From positions 4,773,427-4,837,426 of the forward strand of contig NW_024037064.1 of the NCBI RefSeq assembly GCF_015706575.1: 64,000 bases of DNA, read 5' to 3'. The stretch is from Patiria miniata. Taxonomy: Eukaryota > Echinodermata > Asteroidea > Valvatida > Asterinidae. Below the pieces are notes generated by a model. That model did no database searches. It worked only from the letters and a program-made list of their open reading frames with translations, and was not told where the DNA came from. Shown piece by piece: positions 21,176 through 31,461 of the stretch; the first letter of the stretch is position 1, and the number at the start of each line of letters is the position of its first letter. The position numbers and the translations under genes were made by a program.

Positions 21176-22969
21176 CGAAGGGAAACTGACTCTATGCATT
21201 ATAATCAGGTTATTATTACATGTATTATTATTACCTTGGATTGGACATTTGGGAGACATCCCCATAGACTTGTGCACAACATTTTTTAAACTTAAATGTG
21301 CCCTAACCCAATATATTCCCTTGTCCTTTTTCCACGAATTTCGGTATGTTTACTAATTAGACCACGAGCAACAAAAATAACCGCATTGCTACAGTAAAAT
21401 TTTGCCTCTAAAGGGGGCTGTGACTTTAGGGAGACATGAAAATGTCTCCATAATGACCGATGTCTCCCATCATTCGAAGAAATTACAATAACACGTCTCC
21501 TTAATGGTACATTTAGTGGAATTAACTTTAGGTTTCTCTCTTGTCCCCAAAATTAGTTATGATTATTTCAATCATATTATATATTTCATTGAACTCTGTG
21601 TTGTGTATCAATTATTTCTCTTTAGAAAAATAAATGGCAAAAAGGAACACTTAAATCGAAAATGAAAACACATTTTATTTATCCATTCTGGACAATGGCA
21701 GCACCTTACGCTGAGAGGTGTCCAGTAAAATACATGTACGACCCACGTGTGCGGCACACACACGGTCAAAACTATTATGAGACAGCAGCTATCAAACATT
21801 TCCTGACCTTGTTAAATTACCATTTTTTATGCTGGTGAAAGCAGGGATATAAAAGAAATCACTCTAGAAAGTAAAACTGAAGTAAATGAATTATTGTGTC
21901 CTGTGTCCTTTTTCAATTTGTCAGTAGGCCTACCTCTTTTCACAGTGCAGTGGTATTTACACTGTAAAGGCAAATGCATAAAACATTTCATACAATTTTA
22001 TTTCAGAAAGAAAATTGGATGTTGAGCCTCCCCACGCTTCAGGTGAGTGACACAGCCTTTTTTCAGACAGTGGATTTGTCATAGTTTCCAGATAGTAACG
22101 GTCCTGTCTCGATTGGAGGCATTCATTCCAGCTTGCAGTAGTAAAAAAGTATTTAAAGCTGGCAGTGGTTGGGTTGGAGACCAACCTGTTTTCATTTTTT
22201 TTCCATTTTAGAAGGGACATATTCACCAGCAGTTGAAGACATTCCTGCTACCCATCGCCTGATGAGTCAGCATATTTCTAATTTTGATCGAGACAGAGCA
22301 ATCAATCACAATCAGAATGAGATTTTAATTTTATTATTTTGTTCGGTGCTTTCTGCCCAGCAACGTTGACGAAAAAGTCGTATCTGGGTTTTTTATCTTT
22401 GAATTTTTTGAATTTGCACTAAATTTAGTCGGGCACCATTTGCACACGGTGTTGTATTTTTGTTATTGTGCGTCTGGAAGCCAGAGTGAGGGAGCGATGG
22501 TCGTGTATCTGTAAATGCATTTTAATTAGCGCAATATGTAAGGGAGCAGACTAATGACCAGCCTGGCAGCTCATGCACGATGTCGATGTCGCTGTATGGT
22601 TTGACATTACCGTTTTCCCAGATGTTTGTCTGGACTATCTAAATTTCCGGAAGAATGTTGGTGTCGGTCGAGATTGTAAGTGGGTCAGACTTCTCAAGCC
22701 TTATGGCCTTACTGAGTCACCTCAAGCTCCACTCTGAAAGATATTTTTGAGGGTTTTAAGGGGATCGAAGTGTCATCTGCAACATATCAGCCGATATTTG
22801 AAGAAAAAAAAGTGGGGCCAAAAAAAGAAAAACCTGCGTCGCCGGACAACTTTTGGGGCAAGCTCCATACCAGAAACCGCAGACTTTGTTTTGGTCTTAG
22901 GGTTAACGGGGGATTATACAGTAGAAAACTCTGTCCTTTTATGTTACGTGTGATCATTTTTATTTTCAG
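21176..22969. other. No gene certain; possible upstream exons of the TPR gene
   Basis: A 36-base segment at 22007-22042 lies between a TTTCAG acceptor and a GTGAGT donor and is open in two frames (RKLDVEPPHAS-type or KENWMLSLPTLQ-type). TTC12 proteins normally have about 100 residues before the exon at 22970, so exons are expected here, but none is convincing. Confidence 0.3.
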
Positions 22970-24505
22970 ATAATGTCATGAGAGCCCTGGAAGCAGATGC
23001 CAAGGAGCGCGCAACGAAGCGTAAAGCAGAGGCGACGGTTCTGAAAGATCAAGGGAACCAAGCGTTCAACAAGGGTGATTACACACGAGCCGTTAAACTC
23101 TACACGCAGGGCCTGGAACATCTAAAAGACTTTGTGGTGCTGTACACCAACAGGGCACAGGTAAACCAGTCAAGTCAAGTCTCTTATGAGCTAGTCCGAG
23201 TAACTAGGACTCCACAGAGACATGGTCGGGCGATAATGTTAAAAAAGCGATCTGTTGAGTCCTAGTTACTCGGATTAGTTATGAGCCAAGATCCAAGTGG
23301 AGGTGAAGGCTTGTGAGAGAGATACGCAATGTTTTAATTTATTTCCTGAAAAGTTTTCATGTAAAGAAGGGAGAAAAAAAAGGAAAACATATCATTTTGG
23401 GAGGGGGGCCAACTCATCTTTACATGTATGTTTGCCATCCCAGGCAACACACCTGTTATCCTGTTTAGACATACAACGCTTCGTTGTTCACTATATATGC
23501 GGCAAATTCGAATCCCCTCTTTTCACTTATATCCCCCCCCCCCCTCCTCAGGCTTACAACAAATTGGAAAAGTTTACAGAGGCACTGGAGGACTGCCGGA
23601 CTGCCTTGCAGTTGGAACCAAACAACGTCAAGGCATTGCTGCACCTTGGCAAGGCCCAGCAGGGACTGAAGGATTATGAGGCGGCTGTTAGGACTTACAA
23701 AGAAATCCTCAAGATTGACGAGAAGTACGAGAAAATGGTCGCAGGTGGGTCAGCAGTCTTCAGGCCAAATGCACAAACATGTGATGCAATCATGCTAAAG
23801 AGTCATTTGTTGGCCCTTATCGAATTTTGTGGGTTTTTTTACATATTTGAATAGAGCTGTATTTCAGTTTATATTTGGTGAAAACCCCACATGAATACAA
23901 CCTTCTGTTTAGAAGTTATGGGACTTAGAACACAGGCAAAACAGAGAATCAAACAGAGAAATCAACGATTCAAAATAGTAGTGTTTATTACACAACAATA
24001 AACATGCTTTATTTCAGGTTATTGACATTAACTCTTTAGCAAAAATGTCACATTTAAATACTTTATCGTGATATTTTCTCGGGGAAAAAAAGTTGACATT
24101 GAAAGAGGACGTGTAGCTTTCCAATTTTACAAAAAAGTCAATTTTGAAATTTTCACCCTGACTGAACTATTTTGGGCTGTATCTTAAAATCATAATTGCC
24201 AACAAGTGACTCATTTAGTTTGATCGCATCACACATGTGAATGTGAACGCGAATCTGAAGCTAATTTAAAGTCATTCAGGACACGTATTTAAATGAGTTG
24301 AAATGTTTGTAGATCCACAGTGCATTTATTTGCTGATTATTTTTGTGGATTTTTTCATTTTCCAATAATCTCACCCCTGCACTAGGCTACATTGCAGCGG
24401 TGAATCTAGCCGAGCCCACAGCCAAGTCGGATATGGAGGCTAAGAGGCTGTTTAGTGAGGGTGACGTCAAAGCAACGGGCGTTCATGAGATCAGACTCAG
24501 TGAGG
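22970..24505 (+). CDS. TTC12: TTC12-like TPR exons (three exons)
   Basis: Exons 22970-23160, 23552-23744 and 24386-24505 have clean AG/GT borders and matching phases (1-0, 0-1, 1-1). They encode MRALEADAKERATKRKAEAT..., LYTNRAQAYNKLEKFTEAL..., LHLGKAQQGLKDYEAAV..., then GYIAAVNLAEPTAKSDMEA. This follows vertebrate TTC12: the VEKDAKERAKRR lead-in, three TPR helix pairs, and the KGYLNQVDLQEKA segment. TPRs bind partner peptides; TTC12 is a cytoplasmic factor needed for axonemal dynein assembly. The expected ARM-like TTC12 C-terminus was not found downstream. Instead an NLR-type exon in the right phase comes next (28253). So this is either a truncated TTC12 or the N-terminal half of a TPR-LRR fusion. 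ATG at 22978 could start translation. Confidence 0.82.
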
Positions 24506-24654
24506 GTAAGCAAAAACTCTGCCATAATTTAAGAAAAATACAAATGTAGGTATGTAAATTGAATGTTTCTTATCCCAAAAATGTTTGTTTTACAGCATTT
24601 CATATAATCTTGAATTTTGGTTTCACTATAGACCCTTTGTTGGTTGTGCCATGA

Positions 24655-25193
24655 CAGTGGGCAGCAGTCGATTTCATAAAAAAAAAGTGCGCAGCTTGTG
24701 CCATGAGTAAGACTTACGCAACAAATTTGTTGCCCAGCTGGGCAATAAACTTACGATCGATTTCACAAAGCTTGGCGCAGCTGCACAATGCTTTAAATAA
24801 TTTAAGCATCTTTGACGAGGATAAAAGCCACATTTACGATGGTTGTTTGTGTGTGAATTTTTTTGTTCGCCAAACAGTCGTTGGATCACCTCAGCCCGCC
24901 ATTTTGAAAATTATTTTGTCCGTCTTGTATCAACCTTGATAAGTTTTGCAATAACAAGCTCTGTGACAGTCCTGGTAAAATATGTCATTTTCAGTCGCTA
25001 CGCCACAAATTAGGCCACCTAAAATGATGGTGCAAATTACATCGTAATTTATTGCGCAACTTGTGGATTTGCGCACTATGTGACTTTAGTGAATTGTGTC
25101 ATAATTGAAATGTTGCGCAACTTACACAATAAATTTTGGCTCAAGCAGAGTTGCGCCAATAAATAACATTTTGTGAAATCGGCTGCTGGTCTG
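24655..25193. mobile_element. MITE in the intron (CAGCAGTCGATTTCA termini)
   Basis: Left end CAGTGGGCAGCAGTCGATTT and right end GAAATCGGCTGCTGGTCTG are inverted repeats starting CAG and ending CTG. The interior repeats GCGCAACTT, TTGCGCAAC and GCGCAGC words. No transposase; no clear target duplication. Confidence 0.6.
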
Positions 25194-25689
25194 TCTTTTC
25201 TGCATTATTTTGTATATGGTGTAAGTCAAGGACACACGCAACATTATCAATGAATCGAGGACAGAAACCGAATCGAGGACTCCTCGGTTGGAAAATGTGT
25301 ACAACCAATAAGAGCTGTTGCAAAAAAGTTAAGGTACAAACAACATGAACAAAGGAAAAGGGAAGAGGAACAAAAGAAAATCCTCAATTTACACCATAAA
25401 CAATACTCCTGTTAACTCTTTAGGCCATCAGCATGGGTGTTTGGTCGTATCAAATCAGGGCATAAATGATTATAGTGGGCATGCGCAAGGCATACCCCTA
25501 GAGTGGTAACAAGCATTTTGATGGACAATTTGAGAAAAAGGGTGATAACTCCTTAAAAGCTGCCACCGCTGCAATGCTATCACATATTTATCACATCTGG
25601 AGGTGTATACCTTGCCAAAAATTGCTATGACGATTATTCCCCTCATTTGATACCGGTTGCCAAAATTTTGGACCGAGGCTGATGGCCTA

Positions 25690-26200
25690 CTTGTTAAGCA
25701 CGATAGCTTGAGAAATACTTTACTTAGGAACTTGACATTTCGTTTGTGGATTGTTCTGGATAGTCTTTACAGGCCTATTAATTTTGGGGCCAACAGGTCA
25801 AAGGTCAAGGTCACTATTGCTAAAACAAAAGAAATCTTGTCAACGAGTAAACTTGAGAAATACTTTACTTAAAGAACTTGAAATTTGGTTAGTGGGTTGT
25901 TCTTGGTAGTCTTAAGAAGCCTATTGCTTTTGGGACCGACAGGTCAAAGGTAAAGGTCACTATTGCTAAAACAATAGAAATCTTGTCAACGCGATAACTT
26001 GAGAGTAATTACGTAGGAGCTTTAAATTTGGTTTGTGGGTTGTCTGTTGTTCTTGATAGTCTTAAGAGGCCTGTTGCTTTTGGGGCCGACAGCTAGGTCA
26101 AGGTCTAATTGCTAATTGCTAATTGCTGTATTGTCAGCATGAATGCTTGAGAAGTACTTTACTTAGGAACTTCAAATTTGGTTTGTGGGTTGCTCTTACC
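25690..26200. repeat. 145-bp repeat array, second locus
   Basis: Three to four units with CTTGAGAAATACTTTACTTA, TTTGTGGGTTGT and GGTCAAAGGTCAAGGTCAC words, the same family as at 14947-15376 but more diverged. The array runs directly into an NPGP-element fragment at 26206. Confidence 0.75.
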
Positions 26201-26205
26201 GTAAC

Positions 26206-26510
26206 CACAGTAACAGACAGTCAGGAAGCTCTGACCCAACAACTACCAGATGATCAACAAACGACTCAGTCTGGCAGTGGACAGCCTTCCCAGCAGGAAC
26301 CAACGCAACAACCTCCACCGCAACTACAGCCAAGACCAAGTGAGACACAAACTTTTGTCTGTAAACCCTGCATGTTATAACTCCCCTGGCCCTGATATCG
26401 GTTCCCTGTCAGCATCCTTCCCCTCCATCCTTTGCATTGACGCTATTAGGCACAATATATAGCATTGCAGTGTCCCTGAAACAAGGGGGACCACACTGCC
26501 GACCAGCCCC
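26206..26510 (+). mobile_element. Second NPGP-element fragment
   Basis: Repeats the 3' part of the 19.3-kb ORF (SQEALTQQLPDDQQTTQSG, QQEPTQQPPPQLQPRP, ETQTFVCKPCML) and the conserved downstream block. It begins abruptly after the 145-bp array and has no NPGP motif of its own, so it is a truncated copy. Confidence 0.7.
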
Positions 26511-26739
26511 CTGTCAGCCCAGAGAGGGGGCTCTCGGGATCGAATGGGACATTTGACTTTTCATTGAGATCTGTGAAGTTCCAATGTGCATGGATGCCTA
26601 ATTACTCCCCTGTTTTACTGGTAGTTTGATTAAATTACACAAATTTTAAACTTGAACTCAACGTACATATACATGTTCAAGCGGTTTGTTCTTATTGATA
26701 CACTGACAATTTAAACTTGAAACAAAACTTTAGAAAGAA

Positions 26740-27700
26740 TCCTTGCAACAGTTTACAAACTAAGTCTATACAGTTATTCCTTTTCAAAAGTAAATTGCAA
26801 GAAAATAATTATGCAGACAAAAATCCATGGTTATCAAGTGAAGAACAGAAGAAACTTAAAAGGCTTGTAAAAGCAACAGTGTATTTTAAACAACAGAGCA
26901 TCTAGAATCCAAAAACTTCCCGGTGCCCTTAAGCCTGCCCTGGACACCATGCCGTCGGCCCCGGACCCCACGCCGTAAGACATTTGCCCTTCGCGCTCGC
27001 ATTAGTCCTCGGGCAGAAGCCCCTATTTGCATCCTTTCAAAAGTTTACAAACTATAAGCCTATCCAATTCCTTTTCATAAATAAAATGCACGAAAATAAA
27101 TATGCAGACGAAAATACATGGTTGTCAAGTGAAGAACAGAAGAAACTTAAAAGGGTTGTAAATACAAGAGTATTAAAATTAAAAATCAAAAACCACATGT
27201 GTTACTGCAAACCGAAATGAAAATGAAAAAAAATCCTTAGTAACTTAAAACAGTTTACTCTTAACCCAGGGCTATAGGGGAAAGGGGGCCAGGAATCGCC
27301 TCAGATTTGCAACACAGAGCATCTCGATTCAAAAATTTCCCGGGGCCCTTTATTAGTGGGCCCCTGACCCCACGCTCTCATTAGTCCTCAGAGCAAATGC
27401 CCCAACGCATTGTTGCAACAGTTTACAAACTAAGTCAATACAATTCTTTTTCCAAAATACAATGCAAGAAATATGAATACGAAAATACATGGTTGACTAT
27501 TTTGAAGTACACAGTAACTTAAATGTTTAAAAGCAGGAGTATATTTAAAAAGAATCCTTATAATCGTTAAAGCTTTTGCTCAAACAATTCAGGGGTAAAG
27601 GGGCCAGGAATGGCCTCAGATTGCACCACAGAGCATCCAGAATCCAAACCTTTCAGGGGCTCCGTGCTCGTGTTAGTTCTCTGAGCAAATTCTCCAAAGT
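26740..27700. repeat. Degenerate ~300-380 bp tandem repeat, three units
   Basis: GTTTACAAACTA recurs at 26751, 27043 and 27421. Each unit continues with AATGCAAGAAAAT-type words, AAAATACATGG and TCAAGTGAAGAACAGAAGAA (lost in unit 3), and ends near ACAGAGCATCTAGAATCC and CCCGG(T/G)GCCCTT. Small open frames in the units are not conserved. Confidence 0.65.
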
Positions 27701-27873
27701 TGTGCCCCCCCATTTAAAAAAAAATCCTGGATCCGAGCCTGACGTCTGTGAGGGGCAATAAGACAATATTGATTTACATTACCCCAACGCAAATTCCATC
27801 TTATGAATATTATTTAAAAAACCTAAATATGGTGTTATTCACATACATGTTCCTGTTATTCACATAAATGTAT

Positions 27874-28124
27874 GAGTGAAAGTTGGAAAAAATCATTCGG
27901 GTGGGACTGGAACCCACGACCTCCTGCTTTCTTGTGCAGATGTCTTACCACTCGACCACCGAGCTAACGGCATAGTTTATGCGGTACCCGCTGCTATGTA
28001 CATCAGATTCGAACCAGCCAACCGATCCCGTAAGCTCGATGGTCGAGTGGTAAGACATCTGCACTAGAAAGCAGGAGGTTGTGGGTTCAAGTCCCACCCG
28101 AGTGATTTTTTCCAACTTTCACTC
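27874..28124. mobile_element. Foldback element with tRNA-like arms
   Basis: About 95-bp inverted arms (27874-27968 and 28032-28124) separated by about 63 bp. Each arm carries a tRNA-like unit: a D-arm-like GGTCGAGTGGTAAGACA, a CTGC...GCAG stem and a T-arm-like GTGGGTTC(A/C)AGTCCCAC matching the Pol III B box. The anticodon loop would be 8 bases rather than 7 and there is no good acceptor stem, so I read this as a tRNA-derived SINE-type or foldback repeat rather than two functional tRNA genes. Confidence 0.65.
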
Positions 28125-28252
28125 GGGAGGCAACACACTGAGTATACAGTGTTTAAATGTCAGTGAAGGGCAAAACCTAATTTGATTTATATCATCCTGA
28201 CGCCAACATTCCATCTTATAATAGATATTGTAATTCTTGCTTCTGATTGTAG

Positions 28253-28375
28253 ATAACCCACAAATAAGTGGAGCCAGCATAGGAAGCATTGGTACAATCA
28301 GGGGTAGCCAGATCCCTGTCATTGTTGGTTCAAGTGCAGTTCATATCACTTACAACAAGCCGTCGGAGGAACGCG
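28253..28375 (+). CDS. NLR-type linker exon (Gly/Ser/Ile-rich)
   Basis: A 123-base exon with a TGTAG acceptor and GTAAAT donor, phase 1 at both ends. It encodes DNPQISGASIGSIGTIRGS, QIPVIVGSSAVHITYNKPSE. Short hydrophobic Gly/Ser segments with 'HITYN'-type ends are seen just ahead of NACHT domains in invertebrate and fish NLRs (recalled, not searched). It can join the TTC12-like exon ending at 24505 and the LRR exon starting at 30449 without frame change. Such 1-1 symmetrical exons can be inserted or skipped without shifting the frame. Confidence 0.6.
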
Positions 28376-30448
28376 GTAAATATAATCTTGCTTGATGCAA
28401 TGAAGTAGTTTGATATCTTAAATCAAGTGTTAATGTATTGGGGGGGGGGCAGGGGAGGGTGGTTTACGGTTTTAGAATATGTGTTGAACATAGTTCAATG
28501 ACTGTTGTAGTTCCCCAGATATATAGGACTTAAAAAAAATTCAGATGACAATCGGGGCCCATGATGACGTCACTTTGGTATTAACAGTATCTACCTACCC
28601 ACCAAGTTTCAGTGATTTTGCCCTATCAAATACGCCTTGCTTCTGACCTGCAGGAGTCAAGCATGGGAAGTGTCTCAGGAAACTGTCTCCAAAAACGTGC
28701 AGACTTTGCAAGTGCATTGTATACAAATGTATACAATGTAAGCGACTTCCGACTGACGAGTGTGGTCGAGAAAATGCTTTGTAATTCAGCACATGTGGGT
28801 CAAAATGAAACATGCAAAAAAATATCAAAGGAAATCCCCAGATCCCCACATTAACATGAATAACTTTCTGTTCAATGTTCACAATTCCTTTGTTATAAAC
28901 CAGCAAAGTTTGAAAGGAGATTGGAAAAAAAATAATGGTTTTAAAAATAATTTCCACTAATATGTTCAAAGACAAATGTGTGTTAACTCATTTCATACGC
29001 AACTGACTTAGCCTACGTTTTACTGTAGAATCAAGTCTTTAATAAACAAATTTAGCTCTGGTTGTGTTTGGTATTGTTCAGCTTGCATTGCCCTCTTTTT
29101 GGGGATGGGGGTGTATAAAGGAAGGTCCTATGCATCCTTAAATATGCCCAGGAATTTACAGACACTGAGTGGTTCCACACCCTGAAGATAAAAATTTACA
29201 TGAAAATATACGAGATTTGAAAGTGACCTTGAAACACCGCAAGGTACAGTATTATCAAAGGTTTGCTTTCTGCTGTGTGATGTACCGCCAGCAACAGTTC
29301 TGAATTTTATCGTCCCGTTTGTGGCTTGATCAAAATTTCTGAGTGGACTTCATCATAGAGTGAATAGAGAATGGCTATTGAGCGCAACGTAAACCTTGTG
29401 CAATTGTGTTTATTAATACACTGATACAGTGAAATTTTGATAAGTCAGAGGGAACAGTTTCTAAATTTGACTTAGCAGAGTTTTGAGTTGAGCAGGGTTG
29501 TATAACGTTGTTTATACTACTGAAGGCAATGGATTCTTTGTTTGACTTAACAGTTGTTATGAGTTATCAGAGTTTGACTGATCTAAGTTTCACTGTGGGA
29601 TCTCGGGGACGCCAAATTAAAGGGCCTATGAAATGTAATTTTGGTTTAATGCAATCCTTGAAAATTGCACCTTTGTGTACCATTGAAGCTCATTTTCTTT
29701 TTTGGCTATTTTTAGGGGTATTTTGGTGTTTTTTTATGCTAATGCAAATGTCCATATTCATGAGCAAAATTGTGCTATCATTCCGGTCAGAAACCTCAAT
29801 GTTACAATTATTTCAGCACGACAAATTTCTAGAATTTTTGATATTTTGCGGTCGTAAATATTCTTTGGCTATTCATGCTGTGTCAGTACATGGGAATGCC
29901 AATGAGCAACCTTTCTCAGAAATGTTTTCAATGACCACATAATGGGTGCTTAATAAACAGAAAACCCCTAAACAGAGTCTTCCTGGAATGACATCACAGC
30001 AACAGTGCCCTCAGTTGTCCGGAAAAGCATGGACAATTTTAACTGTTTGAAGAAGTGCACTTTTAATCAAGTTCACCAAAACAGGGATGTCAAGTAGTTT
30101 TCATACATTAAAGGGAGTAGAAAGTTGCACAAATTGTGTTCTTAAGAAAATTCATTGCATCTGGACCCTTTGTTTAAACATGAAATTTGGATAGGTAATT
30201 TTAATCCCAGGCAAAGTTTCCCAGTGTACATTTTACTGCATGTAATTGGACACTTCAACCAGTCGAATACGTTACGGAATATGTGTAAAAAAAAAAAAAA
30301 ACGTGTTTGCAGAGGCAAAATAATTTGTTTAAAATGGACAAGCAGATTGTTCAGTTTTGATGAATTGCATCTTGAAAGAATTGTTTTATGAATCATGTTC
30401 ATGTATACTCAAATTGTTTACTCATAATGATTTCATGATTTCTTTTAG
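28376..30448. other. Putative intron; no NACHT found
   Basis: About 2.07 kb where a NACHT exon would be expected from the left paralogue. None of the frames shows a P-loop, Walker B or helical-domain motif. A G run at 28441 and an A run at 30287 are present. The open frame at 29508-29942 has no recognisable domain. Confidence 0.5.
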
Positions 30449-31299
30449 AAAATGCCGCTTTTCCGTTTAAGTCTGACGCAGAGACGTTGGCTACCAAACT
30501 TGGCAGAGGCAGACCAACTGAGGTAAACTGCCAGAGTAACGACCTGAAAACACTGAGCGACTACTTACAGAATGTCACTCCGCCACTTGAAGGTACATAT
30601 TTTAACATGAATGTAGAAAAGCAGGAGCTTACCCTTCTCAGGGGAATTCTCCTGAGTGACAGCATGAAGTCAGCTAGGCTGATACATGTTAACTACCACT
30701 TGTCTGAGCGGGAGGAGGAGGAGCTTAGCCTCCTTGAGGAAACACTTTGTTTGATAGATGAACCGCGCTGTGGTCTAGCATTCTTTACGCTTTTCATTAA
30801 TGAAAACTCATGGTTTGACACGGGGCGTATATCGCACAGCATTTTCCGCATTCATGAACAAATAGACTGGCTTGGTTTGGCTATGTACAGACGATCACTG
30901 GATGAGGTTGTTGATCTGTTGAAGGCACTGGAAGGATGCAGGTTGAGTAGCCTCGCATTGTGTGACATCAACCTGCATTCACGGGTGCGACATGTTAGCC
31001 ACATCCCGTCATACCTTCCAATGTTGGAGCTCATTGCATGCAGGTTGGTAGATGATGACATGAAGGACCTGATCAGCATCCTTCCGGATGGGCATTATTT
31101 TTTTTCGCTTGCCCTTGATTACAATTCATTCAGTTTGGATGCAGTGAGGGCTCTCACCCATCATCTCCAAGGTCTCCCTGAGTTGGGTGTGTTGAGCCTG
31201 TGTTACATCGACTGCGATCCTAGGCTCGTCAAACAAGTTGTCGGGCGAAACCTCCCTTATCTGAAGGAAAAAAGAGATGGATATTTCAAAGCCTATTAA
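30449..31299 (+). CDS. LRR C-terminal exon, paralogue of the left NLR tail
   Basis: A TTTCTTTTAG acceptor opens an exon of 283 codons in phase 1 (ENAAFPFKSDAETLATKL...). From TKL onward it follows the tail of the 1-1937 NLR to the same stop region: DLKTLSDYLQNVTPPLEG, KQELTLLRGI, LSDSMKS, ALEGCRLSSLALCD, CRLVDDDMKDLISILPDG, AVRALTHHLQGLPELG, ending in GYFKAY. Amino-acid identity is about 60% by eye, lower than the surrounding non-coding DNA would suggest. No NACHT precedes it. Joined to 22978-24505 and 28253-28375 it would complete a 489-residue protein. AATAAA lies at about 31477. Confidence 0.8.
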
Positions 31300-31421
31300 T
31301 CTCCCACCAAGTCATAACTCTCACCCTGTTCCCTATGAATGCACCACACTCACAAGCCGCATTCATCGAATCAAGTAGCATGCATCATGGGTCATGTTAT
31401 GTGAAGTCAATGCTCTGTGAA

Positions 31422-31461
31422 CCCCCCCCCCCCCCACACACACACACACACACACACACAA
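31422..31461. repeat. C tract and (CA)n microsatellite
   Basis: About 15 C residues followed by about 12 CA units in the 3' flank of the right NLR copy; absent from the left copy. Confidence 0.9.

Noticed and set aside
20191-21356. Series of similar small ORFs (MKFGLMFNFRCGSANF...)
   Set aside because: One per 296-bp satellite unit, disrupted in the outer units.
27892-28104. Two tRNA genes in opposite orientation
   Set aside because: T-arm and D-arm are good but the acceptor stem and 7-base anticodon loop are not; inverted-repeat context indicates a tRNA-derived repeat.
29508-29942. 144-codon ORF between the linker and LRR exons, considered as missing NACHT
   Set aside because: No P-loop, Walker B or helical-domain motif; hydrophobic low-specificity composition.
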